Assembly (NCBI RefSeq): GCF_014649395.1 | Contig: NZ_BMSY01000003.1 | Location: 1-64,000 of the forward strand | DNA from: Streptomyces aureoverticillatus | GTDB lineage: Bacteria; Actinomycetota; Actinomycetes; Streptomycetales; Streptomycetaceae | Direction: 5' to 3' | Length of the DNA stretch: 64,000 nt | Shown here: positions 40,618-49,507 of the stretch, piece after piece | How the letters are laid out: every line of letters starts with the position of its first letter | How positions within the stretch are numbered: position 1 is the first letter of the stretch | The notes under the pieces: model-generated | The model's input: only the letters and a program-made list of their open reading frames with translations | Told to the model about the DNA's origin: nothing | The model's database searches: none | Program-made: the position numbers and the translations under genes

Positions 40618-43600
40618 ATGTCTACGCAGCCCGCCCTCACCCTCGACGCCCTCGCCCCCCGCCTGACGGAGCTCTCGCTGCGCGACGAGCACCGCATCGG
40701 CCGGCGGCTCGAAGGCGCACGCCGCATCCGCAAGCCCGAGGCCCGCGCCGCCGTCCTCGCGGAGATCGCGGAGGACGTGGCGAAGGCGGAGGCCAGGATG
40801 GCGGGCCGCGCCGCCGGCGTGCCCGCGATCACGTATCCCGAGCAGCTCCCGGTCAGCCAGAAGAAGGACGACATCCTCGAGGCGATCCGCGACCACCAGG
40901 TCGTGATCGTCGCGGGCGAGACCGGCTCCGGCAAGACCACCCAGATCCCGAAGATCTGCCTCGAACTGGGCCGCGGCGTGCGCGGCCTGATCGGCCACAC
41001 CCAGCCCCGCCGGATCGCGGCCCGCACGGTCGCCGAGCGCGTGGCCGAGGAGATGAACACGCCGCTCGGCGAGGCCGTCGGCTGGAAGGTCCGCTTCACC
41101 GACCAGGTGAGCGGGGGTACGTACGTGAAGCTGATGACGGACGGCATCCTGCTGGCCGAGATCCAGACGGACCGCGAGCTGCGCGCGTACGACACGATCA
41201 TCATCGACGAGGCGCACGAGCGCTCCCTCAACATCGACTTCCTGCTGGGCTATCTCGCCCAGCTGCTGCCGAAGCGCCCGGACCTGAAGGTCGTGATCAC
41301 CTCCGCGACCATCGACCCGGAGCGCTTCTCGCGCCACTTCGGGGACGCCCCGATCGTCGAGGTCAGCGGGCGCACGTATCCGGTGGAGGTCCGTTATCGC
41401 CCGCTCCTCGAAGAGGACACGGACGACCCGGACCGCGACCAGATCACCGCGATCACCGACGCCGTCGAGGAGCTCCAGGCCGAGGGCAAGGGCGACATCC
41501 TCGTCTTCCTCTCCGGCGAGCGCGAGATCCGGGACACGGCGGACGCGCTGAACAAGAAGAACTACAAGTTCACCGAGGTCCTGCCCCTCTACGCGCGCCT
41601 CTCGCACGCCGAGCAGCACCGCGTCTTCCAGCAGCACACCGGCCGAAGAATCGTCCTGGCGACCAACGTCGCCGAGACGTCCCTGACCGTCCCGGGCATC
41701 AAGTACGTCATCGACCCGGGCACCGCCCGCATCTCCCGCTACAGCCACCGCACCAAGGTGCAGCGCCTGCCCATCGAGGCGATCTCGCAGGCCAGCGCCA
41801 ACCAGCGCAAGGGCCGCTGCGGCCGTACGTCCGACGGCATCTGCATCCGGCTGTACTCCGAGGACGACTTCCTCGCCCGCCCGGAGTTCACGGACGCCGA
41901 GATCCTCCGTACGAACCTCGCGTCCGTCATCCTCCAGATGACCGCGGCCGGCCTCGGCGACATCGAGAAGTTCCCGTTCATCGACCCGCCGGACCACCGC
42001 AACATCCGGGACGGCGTCCAGCTCCTCCAGGAACTGGGCGCGCTCGACCCGACGCAGAAGGACCCGAAGAAGCGCCTCACCCAGCAGGGCCGCAAGCTCG
42101 CCCAGCTCCCCGTCGACCCGCGCCTGGCCCGCATGGTCCTCGAAGCCGACAAGAACGGCTGCGTACGCGAGGTCATGGTGATCGCCGCCGCGCTCTCCAT
42201 CCAGGACCCGCGCGAGCGCCCCGCCGACAAGCAGACGCAGGCCGACCAGCAGCACGCCCGCTTCAAGGACGAGACGTCCGACTTCCTCGCGTATCTGAAC
42301 CTGTGGCGGTACGTGCGCGAGCAGCAGAAGGAGCTCGGCTCCTCCGCCTTCCGCCGCATGTGCAAACGGGAGTATCTGAACTTCCTGCGCATCCGCGAGT
42401 GGCAGGACATCTATACGCAGCTGCGCACGGTCGCCAAGCAGATGGGCATCCACCTCAACGAGGACGACGCCGCCGAGCAGCACGTGCACGTCTCGCTCCT
42501 CGCCGGGTTGCTCTCCCACGTGGGCATGAAGGACGTGAAGAACGCCGGGGGGGAGGGTGGGAAGAACACAGCGAAGAACGAGTACCTCGGTGCCCGGAGC
42601 GCCAAGTTCGCGATCTTCCCGGGCTCGGCCCTCTTCAAGAAGCCCCCGCGCTTCATCATGTCGGCCGAGCTCGTCGAGACGTCCCGGCTGTGGGCCCGCG
42701 TCAACGCGAAGATCGAACCGGAGTGGGTCGAGCCGCTGGCCCAGCACCTGCTCAAGCGCACGTACAGCGAGCCGCACTGGGAGAAGGACCAGGCGGCCGT
42801 CATGGCGTACGAGAAGGTGACGCTGTACGGCGTCCCGATCATCAGCGACCGCAAGGTGAACTACGGCCGCATCGACCCGGAGACGAGCCGCGACCTTTTC
42901 ATTCGCAACGCACTCGTCGAGGGCGACTGGCGCACCCACCACAAGTTCTTCGCCGACAACCGCAAGCTGCTCACCGAGGTCGAGGAACTGGAGCACCGCG
43001 CCCGGCGCCGCGACATCCTCGTCGACGACGAGACGCTGTTCGACTTCTACGACCAGCGGGTGCCCGAGCACGTCGTGTCCGGGGCGCACTTCGACTCGTG
43101 GTGGAAGAAGAAGCGCCATGAGGAGCCGGAGCTGCTCGACTTCGAGCGGTCCATGCTCATCAACGAGCGCGCGGGCGACGTGTCGAAGGACGACTATCCC
43201 GACACGTGGCGTCAGGGGCCGCTGAAGTTCAGGGTGACGTACCAGTTCGAGCCGGGCGCGGACGCGGACGGCGTGACCGTCCACATCCCGCTCCAGGTGC
43301 TCAACCAGGTGTCGGCCGACGGCTTCGACTGGCAGATCCCGGGCCTGCGCGAGGAGGTCGTGACCGAGCTGATCCGCTCCCTGCCGAAGCCGATCCGCCG
43401 CCACTACGTCCCGGCGCCCAACTACGCCAAGGAGTTCCTGAAGCGGGCCACGCCCCGGCAGGAGCCGCTGCACGTCACCCTGGGGCGCGAGCTGCAGAAG
43501 ATGGTCGGCGTGCCGCTGGGCGCCGACGACTTCGACCTGAGCCGCGTCCCCGACCACCTGAAGATCACCTTCCGGGTCACCGACGAGCGGCGCCGCAAGC

Positions 43601-44583
43601 TGGCGGAGGACAAGGATCTGGACGCGCTGAAGCTCCGGCTCAAGCCGAAGGCGCGCAAGGCCCTGTCGCAGGCGGCCGCCGCGACGGCCGAGCGCTCCGG
43701 CGGCGAGTCCGTGGAGCGGAGCGGCCTCACGGACTGGACGATCGGCGCCCTCTCCCGCGTCTTCGAGACCCGGCGCGCGGGCCAGCCCGTGAAGGCCTAC
43801 CCGGCCCTGGTCGACGACGGCGACACCGTCTCCGTACGCCTCTTCGACACCGAGGCGGAGCAGACGCGGGCGATGTGGCGCGGCACCCGCCGCCTGATCC
43901 TGCGCAACATCCCGGTGAACCCCGGCAAGTTCGCCCAGGACAAGCTCACCAACCAGCAGAAGCTGGCCCTGTCGGCGAACCCGCACGGCTCCATGCAGGC
44001 CCTCTTCGACGACTGCGCCACGGCCGCGGCGGACAAGCTCATCGGGGACTTCGGCGGGCCCGCGTGGGACGAGGAGTCGTACCGCAAGCTGTACGAGAAG
44101 GTGCGCGCCGAGATCGTCGACACGACCGTGCACGCGGTCGCGCAGGTCCAGCAGGTCCTCGCCGCCTGGCAGGCCTGCGAGCGGCGCCTGAAGTCCACCA
44201 GGAGCCCGGCGCTGCTGCCGAACCTCACGGACGTACGGGAACAGCTCGACGCCCTCATCAAGCCCGGCTTCGTCACGGCGACGGGGATACGCCGCCTGCC
44301 CGACCTGATGCGCTACATGGTCGCCGCCGACCGCCGGCTCCAGCAGATGCCGACGAACGTCCAGCGGGACACCACGCGCATGGAGAAGGTCCGCGAGATG
44401 CGCGACGAGTACGCGTGGCTGCTCGAACAGCTGCCGCCGGGGCGGCCCGTGCCGCGCGAGGTCCTGGACATCCGCTGGATGATCGAGGAGCTCCGCGTCA
44501 GCTACTTCGCGCACGCCCTCGGCACGGCGTACCCCGTCTCGGACAAGCGCATCGTGAAGGCCATCGACGCCGCCGTCCCGTAG
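40618..44583 (+). CDS. hrpA: ATP-dependent RNA helicase HrpA
   Basis: A 1321-residue DEAH-box helicase, close to the expected size for Streptomyces HrpA. Motifs in order: Walker A GETGSGKT (about 101-108), DEAH in IIIDEAHERS (about 199), SAT in TSATIDPER, and QASANQRKGRCGR (about 390). The C-terminal half holds the OB-fold/HA2-type regions and the long extension found in this family. It probably unwinds structured RNA or stalled translation complexes. ATG 40618 starts MSTQPALTLD. The opposite strand is open over most of its length but is a codon-bias artefact. Confidence 0.93.
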   Translation: MSTQPALTLDALAPRLTELSLRDEHRIGRRLEGARRIRKPEARAAVLAEIAEDVAKAEARMAGRAAGVPAITYPEQLPVSQKKDDILEAIRDHQVVIVAGETGSGKTTQIPKICLELGRGVRGLIGHTQPRRIAARTVAERVAEEMNTPLGEAVGWKVRFTDQVSGGTYVKLMTDGILLAEIQTDRELRAYDTIIIDEAHERSLNIDFLLGYLAQLLPKRPDLKVVITSATIDPERFSRHFGDAPIVEVSGRTYPVEVRYRPLLEEDTDDPDRDQITAITDAVEELQAEGKGDILVFLSGEREIRDTADALNKKNYKFTEVLPLYARLSHAEQHRVFQQHTGRRIVLATNVAETSLTVPGIKYVIDPGTARISRYSHRTKVQRLPIEAISQASANQRKGRCGRTSDGICIRLYSEDDFLARPEFTDAEILRTNLASVILQMTAAGLGDIEKFPFIDPPDHRNIRDGVQLLQELGALDPTQKDPKKRLTQQGRKLAQLPVDPRLARMVLEADKNGCVREVMVIAAALSIQDPRERPADKQTQADQQHARFKDETSDFLAYLNLWRYVREQQKELGSSAFRRMCKREYLNFLRIREWQDIYTQLRTVAKQMGIHLNEDDAAEQHVHVSLLAGLLSHVGMKDVKNAGGEGGKNTAKNEYLGARSAKFAIFPGSALFKKPPRFIMSAELVETSRLWARVNAKIEPEWVEPLAQHLLKRTYSEPHWEKDQAAVMAYEKVTLYGVPIISDRKVNYGRIDPETSRDLFIRNALVEGDWRTHHKFFADNRKLLTEVEELEHRARRRDILVDDETLFDFYDQRVPEHVVSGAHFDSWWKKKRHEEPELLDFERSMLINERAGDVSKDDYPDTWRQGPLKFRVTYQFEPGADADGVTVHIPLQVLNQVSADGFDWQIPGLREEVVTELIRSLPKPIRRHYVPAPNYAKEFLKRATPRQEPLHVTLGRELQKMVGVPLGADDFDLSRVPDHLKITFRVTDERRRKLAEDKDLDALKLRLKPKARKALSQAAAATAERSGGESVERSGLTDWTIGALSRVFETRRAGQPVKAYPALVDDGDTVSVRLFDTEAEQTRAMWRGTRRLILRNIPVNPGKFAQDKLTNQQKLALSANPHGSMQALFDDCATAAADKLIGDFGGPAWDEESYRKLYEKVRAEIVDTTVHAVAQVQQVLAAWQACERRLKSTRSPALLPNLTDVREQLDALIKPGFVTATGIRRLPDLMRYMVAADRRLQQMPTNVQRDTTRMEKVREMRDEYAWLLEQLPPGRPVPREVLDIRWMIEELRVSYFAHALGTAYPVSDKRIVKAIDAAVP

Positions 44584-44619
44584 CCGTACTCCTGTGACGG
44601 ACCGCTCACACAGAGCGAG

Positions 44620-44649
44620 TTCGACCGGGGGCCCGGCCTGCTGTAGAGT
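44620..44649 (+). promoter_or_regulatory. Promoter of second tRNA-Asp gene
   Basis: TTCGAC (44620-44625) and TAGAGT (44644-44649) with an 18-base spacer stand 42 bases before tRNA-Asp. The same TAGAGT -10 precedes the tRNA-Gly gene at 60478. Confidence 0.65.
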
Positions 44650-44691
44650 CTTTTCTCGCAGCCCAGAGCAACAATCGGAGCTGCGAAACCT

Positions 44692-44766
44692 GGTCCTGTG
44701 GAGCAGTTTGGAGTGCTCGCCACCCTGTCAAGGTGGAGGCCGCGGGTTCAAATCCCGTCAGGACCG
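44692..44766 (+). tRNA. tRNA-Asp (GTC), copy 2
   Basis: A 75-nt tRNA-Asp identical to the copy at 38055-38129, located after hrpA with its own promoter and terminator. Confidence 0.94.
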
Positions 44767-44773
44767 CAGTGTT

Positions 44774-44807
44774 GTGAGGCCCGTACCCGCGAGGGTGCGG
44801 GCCTCAC
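44774..44807 (+). terminator. Terminator hairpin of tRNA-Asp copy 2
   Basis: Arms GTGAGGCCCGTACCC (44774-44788) and GGGTGCGGGCCTCAC (44793-44807) pair with one mismatch, 8 bases after the tRNA. Confidence 0.8.
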
Positions 44808-44949
44808 TGCGTTGAGCCCGCATCCGTGAGGGGCGGGCCGCACCGCGTCGCCAGCCGTGTGCCCCTGCCACGCACCGGGGTTGACGGCGTCACATTCCCC
44901 CGGTACCCCGGATAAGGGAGCGAGCCGCCCGCTCCCGAGGAGGTGGCGC

Positions 44950-45177
44950 ATGCCCGCATACCCCGCGTCCGCTCGGCACGAGACACGCGCCCTGCTGCGC
45001 GCCCACCTCGCGGCGGCCACCAGCTACCGCCACCTGACCCGGCACTGCCCCATCTGCCACCAGCTCCTGCGCCTCGCCATGGAGCCCTCCGGCGACGCCC
45101 GTGAGCCCACAGAGGCCGCCGAGGCGCCCGAGACGGCCCCAGAGCAATGCGAGGACGAAAGTCCTCCCAAGGCATGA
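44950..45177 (+). CDS. DUF6274-type small protein
   Basis: A 75-residue protein. It contains HCPICHQLLRLAMEP (34-48), a short CxxC-type motif that might bind metal, followed by an acidic tail (EPTEAAEAPETAPEQ). ATG 44950 has a perfect AGGAGGT ribosome binding site. I recognise it from memory as the small DUF6274-type protein found near bldC in Streptomyces; function unknown. It is convergent with bldC across about 590 bases. Confidence 0.7.
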   Translation: MPAYPASARHETRALLRAHLAAATSYRHLTRHCPICHQLLRLAMEPSGDAREPTEAAEAPETAPEQCEDESPPKA

Positions 45178-45567
45178 CCAAAGCCGAGGCGCCGGCCACC
45201 TGCCGGGTGGGAAGCTGACCGAGAGCGGGAGTGTTCTCCCGATACCGAGGCGCTTCGCCTCCTTTAGCGCACGGACATCAAGGGCAACAAGCCACGGTTC
45301 GTGTGACGGTAGTCACCGAACGAGTTTTGGGAACCCCGGAACTTACACCTGCCCTACAACAGGTCAATCTAATATGTGCAATTGCACCACCTGACGCGCC
45401 GCCTTGACGACGCGCCTCCCGGGCCCCCCAGGGCCCGCCCGACAGGCTCCCCCAGGGATCAACAGGAGGGCTCACAGAGGCCCCCAACAGCGCGCACCGG
45501 CGTGCGCGCCCCTCCGACTCAGCCGGCCCCGCCGGGCCCCCGCCGGCCCCTCGCCGGGCACGGGCAC
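45178..45567. other. Gene-free region between DUF6274 gene and bldC terminator
   Basis: About 390 bases with no frame that looks like protein. A short hairpin GAGGCGCTTCGCCTC followed by TTT (45247-45264) could end the DUF6274 transcript. The stretch 45395-45560 is very GC-rich and low complexity. Confidence 0.5.
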
Positions 45568-45605
45568 AAAAAAATCGCGCTGGACCCGGCGGAGTCCAGC
45601 GCGAT
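45568..45605 (-). terminator. Rho-independent terminator of bldC
   Basis: Read on the minus strand, arms ATCGCGCTGGAC and GTCCAGCGCGAT (genomic 45594-45605 and 45574-45585) are followed by seven U residues (45568-45574). It is the most canonical terminator in the window and lies 165 bases after the bldC stop. Confidence 0.92.
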
Positions 45606-45769
45606 CAACGACGCACCCAAGTGGCACAGGCGTGGGGCCCGTTGGGGCGGGTCCCGTGTCGTGTGTAGCTATATGTCGGACGTTACGGCCAGGTTGGGGG
45701 ACCCGGCAGCGGTGGTGCTCATCGTCCGATGTGTACTGCTTGCTGCTGCTTAGTGCACAAACGCCGTGC

Positions 45770-45976
45770 TCAGGCCTCGCTGCGCTGCTGCGGAATACCC
45801 GCCAGCAGAGCGCGGACCTCAGCCTCGCGGTAACGGCGGTGTCCGCCGAGCGTGCGAATCGACGTGAGCTTGCCAGCCTTGGCCCAGCGCGTGACCGTCT
45901 TGGGGTCGACGCGGAACATCGTGGCGACCTCAGCCGGGGTCAGCAGCGGCTCGGCATCAGGGGTGCGAGCGGTCAT
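45770..45976 (-). CDS. bldC: BldC developmental regulator (MerR-like helix-turn-helix)
   Basis: A 68-residue protein that I recognise as BldC. It starts MTARTPDAEPLLTPAEVATM and contains the winged-helix-turn-helix AEVATMFRVDPKTVTRWAKA (residues 15-34) and HRRYREAEVRALL. Unlike MerR proteins it has no effector domain and forms asymmetric head-to-tail filaments on direct repeats. In Streptomyces it holds back sporulation genes during vegetative growth and is required for normal aerial development. ATG 45976 has GAGGAGG upstream; the length matches the known protein. A U-tract terminator follows at 45568-45605. Confidence 0.97.
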   Translation of the reverse strand: MTARTPDAEPLLTPAEVATMFRVDPKTVTRWAKAGKLTSIRTLGGHRRYREAEVRALLAGIPQQRSEA

Positions 45977-46562
45977 GAGCGGCCTCCTCGGGAGAACCGA
46001 ACCTTCTCGGTTCATTCCTCTAAATTCTGCACCTTGACCCGCGTTGCCCGAAATGGCGGACGCGAGTCGAGTCGGTTATAGGACGAACGGCTTGTCCTCG
46101 GCACTACAACTACACCATCCGTCCAGCCGCGTCGGCCAAACCGATGGAATTGCCCTCCCAGGTGTCCATCAGCGACGGAAGCCGATGGACCATGCCATAG
46201 CGGACAGTCACGCCACAGTGACGATCAGTCACAGAGCGATCAGGAGTCAACAGACCCCCCATAGCGTGCAATGCAGAGCATTCCGCCCTTAGTTGGACGG
46301 AAGGAGCCCTGTCCGGACTCCTTGTCCTATTTTGGCACGAGGGGGGCCGATCAGCGCAAGGGTCAGTTAAGTGCGGTCCATCACGCTTGAGGCAAAAGCC
46401 CGGATCGGGACCTACGTCCCGGCGACGGGACATCGGCTCAAGAGGCACCGCCACCACGGCCGCCACCTGGACCGGAACCAGGGCCGGAACCAGGACCGGA
46501 ACCAGGGCTGCCGGGGCAAAGGAAGAACAGGATGCCGCACGCGTCAGGGGACCGTTGCGCCG
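45977..46562. other. bldC promoter region and gene-free spacer
   Basis: About 590 bases with no credible gene. It should hold the bldC promoter; an AT-rich stretch lies at 46010-46035 (minus strand reads CAGAATTTAGAGGAATG). The distal part contains a 12-base tandem repeat at 46469-46504 just beyond the stop of the neighbouring hypothetical gene. Confidence 0.5.
46469..46504. repeat. 12-bp tandem repeat, three copies
   Basis: GGACCGGAACCA, GGGCCGGAACCA and GGACCGGAACCA follow each other from 46469 to 46504, differing by one base. The block sits between the stop of the hypothetical gene (46563) and bldC and is not coding there. Confidence 0.9.
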
Positions 46563-47450
46563 TCAGTTCGAGAACTGGCGCTCCCGGACCGCGCGCCACC
46601 GCTCCACGAGCCTCGCATACGCCTCGCCGGCCCCCGCCCCGTCGCCGGCCCGCAGCGCCGCGATCCCCGCGGCCACGTCCGCCGCCGAGTGGTCCTCGTC
46701 GAGCAGCTCCTCCGGCAGCGCGTGCACCAGGCCGCCGTAGTCGAGCTCCACCAGCGAGCGCGGGTGGAACTCCTCCAGCCACCGGCCGACGTCCACCAGG
46801 CCGTCGATGAGCGGCCCCTCGTCCATCGCGTCCCGCAGGGCCTTCAGGCCGCGCGCCACCCGGCGCCGCGCCTGCACCATCGGCGTGCGGTACCGCAGCA
46901 CCGGCGCCCCGGCCCCGGACGGCTCCTCCGCCCCCGCGCCGGCGACGTCATCGGCGCCCTCGGCGCACCGCTCGAAGCACCGCTCCTCGTCGGACACCAG
47001 CACGAACCAGTTCAGCGGCACGTGCCAGGTCGCGGTGCGGATCCACGGGCGGGCGTCGGGGTTGCGGGCCAGCCACTCCTCGTAGTCCGCGGCGGCCTGG
47101 CGGCGCACCACCGGCGGCAGCACCGCGTCCAGGACCGGCGTCGGCAGCTGCCCCGCGAGCTCGCCCAGGGCCTGCCAGCCGCGCAGCCGGGTGCGCCAGG
47201 GGCAGACGCACACCACGCCGTCCGCCTCCAGGACGAACGCGTCGCTGCTCTCGTGCACCGGCACCGGGACGGGCGGCGTGGGCACCAAGTCGGCCAGGGA
47301 GCGGCGGAGTTCGTCCTGGTACGAGGGGCGGCCGGGGCGCCGGGCATAGCGCGCCCAGTGGCTGCGCTCGGGCTCCGGGAAGGCCGCGAGGGGCTCATAC
47401 ACGCGCAAGTACGACGCGTACGGGACGATCACCGAGGACACCTTGGGCAC
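46563..47450 (-). CDS. Conserved Streptomyces hypothetical protein
   Basis: A 295-residue soluble protein without a recognisable domain. It starts VPKVSSVIVPYASYLRVYEP and contains WIRTATWHVPLNWFVLVSDE, an unusual tryptophan-rich segment. The C-terminal half is helical (RRRVARGLKALRDAM, AGIAALRAG). It lies between bldC and vdh, a position I remember for SCO4090 in S. coelicolor. GTG 47450 has GGAGGAG upstream. Function unknown. Confidence 0.75.
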   Translation of the reverse strand: MPKVSSVIVPYASYLRVYEPLAAFPEPERSHWARYARRPGRPSYQDELRRSLADLVPTPPVPVPVHESSDAFVLEADGVVCVCPWRTRLRGWQALGELAGQLPTPVLDAVLPPVVRRQAAADYEEWLARNPDARPWIRTATWHVPLNWFVLVSDEERCFERCAEGADDVAGAGAEEPSGAGAPVLRYRTPMVQARRRVARGLKALRDAMDEGPLIDGLVDVGRWLEEFHPRSLVELDYGGLVHALPEELLDEDHSAADVAAGIAALRAGDGAGAGEAYARLVERWRAVRERQFSN

Positions 47451-47722
47451 GGCTCCTCCCCTCCCCCGCGTACCGGCTGGAAAACACTGCAAATCGTGCC
47501 ATGGCCGAACAGTGCCGTAGTCCGTCCTGCGGCCCCGGTGCGTCCCCGCCAGGCCGGACATTGGGTACCCCCCGCCGGACCCCGACATAGTGATGCCGAA
47601 CGGGTGCGGCGTACGGGTCCCCTCAGGCTCTACTCTCAGGCTCTACCCTCATGGCAAAACGGGGGCCCGCCACCCGCACGGGCACCCGCCCAACCGCCGC
47701 TACGTAACCGGGAGTCACCACC

Positions 47723-48805
47723 GTGACCGATGTAACCGACGGCGTCCTGCACACCCTCTTCCACTCGGATCAGGGGGGCCACGAGCAGGTCGTGCTCTGC
47801 CAGGACCGCGCCAGCGGACTCAAGGCCGTCATCGCCATCCACTCCACCGCCCTGGGCCCGGCCCTCGGCGGCACGCGCTTCTACTCCTACGCCACCGAGG
47901 AAGAGGCCGTCGCCGACGCGCTGAACCTCGCGCGCGGGATGTCGTACAAGAACGCCATGGCCGGCCTCGACCACGGCGGTGGCAAGGCCGTCATCATCGG
48001 CGACCCCGACAAGATCAAGAGCGAGGAACTGCTCCTCGCCTACGGCCGCTTCGTGGCCTCGCTCGGCGGCCGCTACGTGACGGCCTGTGACGTCGGTACG
48101 TACGTCGCCGACATGGACGTGGTCGCGCGCGAGTGCCGCTGGACCACCGGGCGCTCCCCGGAGCACGGCGGCGCCGGCGACTCCTCCGTGCTGACCGCCT
48201 TCGGCGTCTTCCAGGGCATGCGGGCCTCCGCCCAGCACCTGTGGGGCGACCCCTCGCTGCGCGGCCGCAAGGTCGGCGTCGCGGGCGTCGGCAAGGTCGG
48301 CCACATCCTCGTGGAGCACCTGCTGGAGGACGGCGCCGAGGTCGTGATCACCGATGTGCGCGAGGACTCGCTGCTGCGCATCACCAGCAAGCACCCCGAG
48401 GTCACCGCGGTCGCCGACACCGAGACGCTGATCCGCACCGAGGGCCTGGACGTGTACGCGCCGTGCGCGCTCGGCGGCGCCCTCAACGACGACTCCGTGC
48501 CGGTGCTCACCGCCAAGGTGGTGTGCGGCGCGGCCAACAACCAGCTGGAGCACCCGGGCGTCGAGAAGGACCTCGCCGACCGCGGCATCCTCTACGCGCC
48601 CGACTACGTGGTGAACGCGGGCGGCGTCATCCAGGTCGCCGACGAGCTGCACGGCTTCGACTTCGACCGGTGCAAGGCGAAGGCCGCGAAGATCTACGAC
48701 ACCACTCTCGCCATATTCGCACGTGCGAAGGCAGACGGGATTCCGCCCGCCGCGGCGGCCGACCGGATCGCCGAGCAGCGCATGGCGGACGCCCGCCGCC
48801 GCTGA
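47723..48805 (+). CDS. vdh: Valine (branched-chain amino acid) dehydrogenase
   Basis: A 360-residue NAD-dependent amino-acid dehydrogenase of the Glu/Leu/Phe/Val family. The catalytic lysines are K76 and K88 ([16 protein letters not shown]), and a Rossmann motif [10 protein letters not shown] lies near 188-197. It deaminates valine, leucine and isoleucine to 2-oxo acids, feeding CoA precursors for fatty-acid and polyketide synthesis in Streptomyces. GTG 47723 gives the expected start [13 protein letters not shown]. The hairpin at 48831-48874 probably ends its transcript. Confidence 0.94.
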   Translation: MTDVTDGVLHTLFHSDQGGHEQVVLCQDRASGLKAVIAIHSTALGPALGGTRFYSYATEEEAVADALNLARGMSYKNAMAGLDHGGGKAVIIGDPDKIKSEELLLAYGRFVASLGGRYVTACDVGTYVADMDVVARECRWTTGRSPEHGGAGDSSVLTAFGVFQGMRASAQHLWGDPSLRGRKVGVAGVGKVGHILVEHLLEDGAEVVITDVREDSLLRITSKHPEVTAVADTETLIRTEGLDVYAPCALGGALNDDSVPVLTAKVVCGAANNQLEHPGVEKDLADRGILYAPDYVVNAGGVIQVADELHGFDFDRCKAKAAKIYDTTLAIFARAKADGIPPAAAADRIAEQRMADARRR

Positions 48806-48830
48806 CGCTCCGCGCGACGCCGGACAAGGG

Positions 48831-48874
48831 CCCGCCGACGCCCTCGGGAGACAAGACTCACCCCCGTCGGCGGG
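48831..48874 (+). terminator. Terminator hairpin after vdh
   Basis: Perfect 10-base arms CCCGCCGACG (48831-48840) and CGTCGGCGGG (48865-48874) with a 24-base loop, 25 bases after the vdh stop. Confidence 0.65.
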
Positions 48875-49097
48875 TCGTCCGCCAAGAAGAGGTTAAAATC
48901 GCGGTTGACCAGCAAGGAAAGGGCACCTTGCCAGTCGTGCGCCTAGGCGCGTCCTGCGGGCGACGTACCGTATGGCCGCAGGAGCAGGTACCGTGGAAGC
49001 CCTACGGACCGGTCTCTCCACGGAGAGTCCGTTCTAGATCATGAACGCGTGTCAAGACTCTGGGGCCATGAAGCCCCGATACCGAGGGGGTCGAGCC

Positions 49098-49352
49098 ATG
49101 GGGCGCGGCCGGGCCAAGGCCAAGCAGACAAAGGTCGCCCGCCAGCTGAAGTACAACAGCGGCGGGACTGACCTGTCGCGTCTGGCCAACGAGCTGGGCG
49201 CTTCGACTTCGCAGCAGCCGCCGAATGGCGAGCCGTTCGAGGACGAGGACGAGGAAGACGACCCGTACGCGCAGTACGCGGATCTGTACAACGACGACGA
49301 GGACGAAGAGGACGACCAGTCCGGTCCCTCGGCGCAGCGCCGCGGCGCTTGA
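49098..49352 (+). CDS. DUF3073 small protein
   Basis: An 84-residue protein of the actinobacterial DUF3073 family. A basic, Gly/Arg-rich N-terminus (MGRGRAKAKQTKVARQLKYN) is followed by LSRLANELG and an extremely acidic tail (EDEDEEDDPYAQYADLYNDD). The split between basic and acidic halves is typical of this family, whose function is unknown. ATG 49098 has a purine-rich site upstream. It lies between vdh and purM and ends at a U-rich terminator. Confidence 0.87.
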   Translation: MGRGRAKAKQTKVARQLKYNSGGTDLSRLANELGASTSQQPPNGEPFEDEDEEDDPYAQYADLYNDDEDEEDDQSGPSAQRRGA

Positions 49353-49417
49353 CCTCGCGGTACTCGTACATCACACAGGATTCGCAGTTCGCGCGAGTTC
49401 CGTAGCGACTGCACTTC

Positions 49418-49456
49418 ACCCGGTCCGGGGTGGGAACACCGCCGGACCGGGTTTTG
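49418..49456 (+). terminator. Rho-independent terminator after DUF3073 gene
   Basis: Arms ACCCGGTCCGG (49418-49428) and CCGGACCGGGT (49442-49452) are followed by TTTT. It lies 65 bases after the DUF3073 stop and between it and the convergent purM gene. Confidence 0.9.
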
Positions 49457-49507
49457 TGCTGTCCGCTCCCGGAGCGGGAAGTGATGCGTGTCACGGGCCC
49501 GGCGCGA

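Noticed and set aside
40156..44514. A 1452-residue open frame on the minus strand
   Set aside because: It is the antisense of hrpA, lacks any family sequence, and its codon use is the mirror of a GC-rich coding strand.
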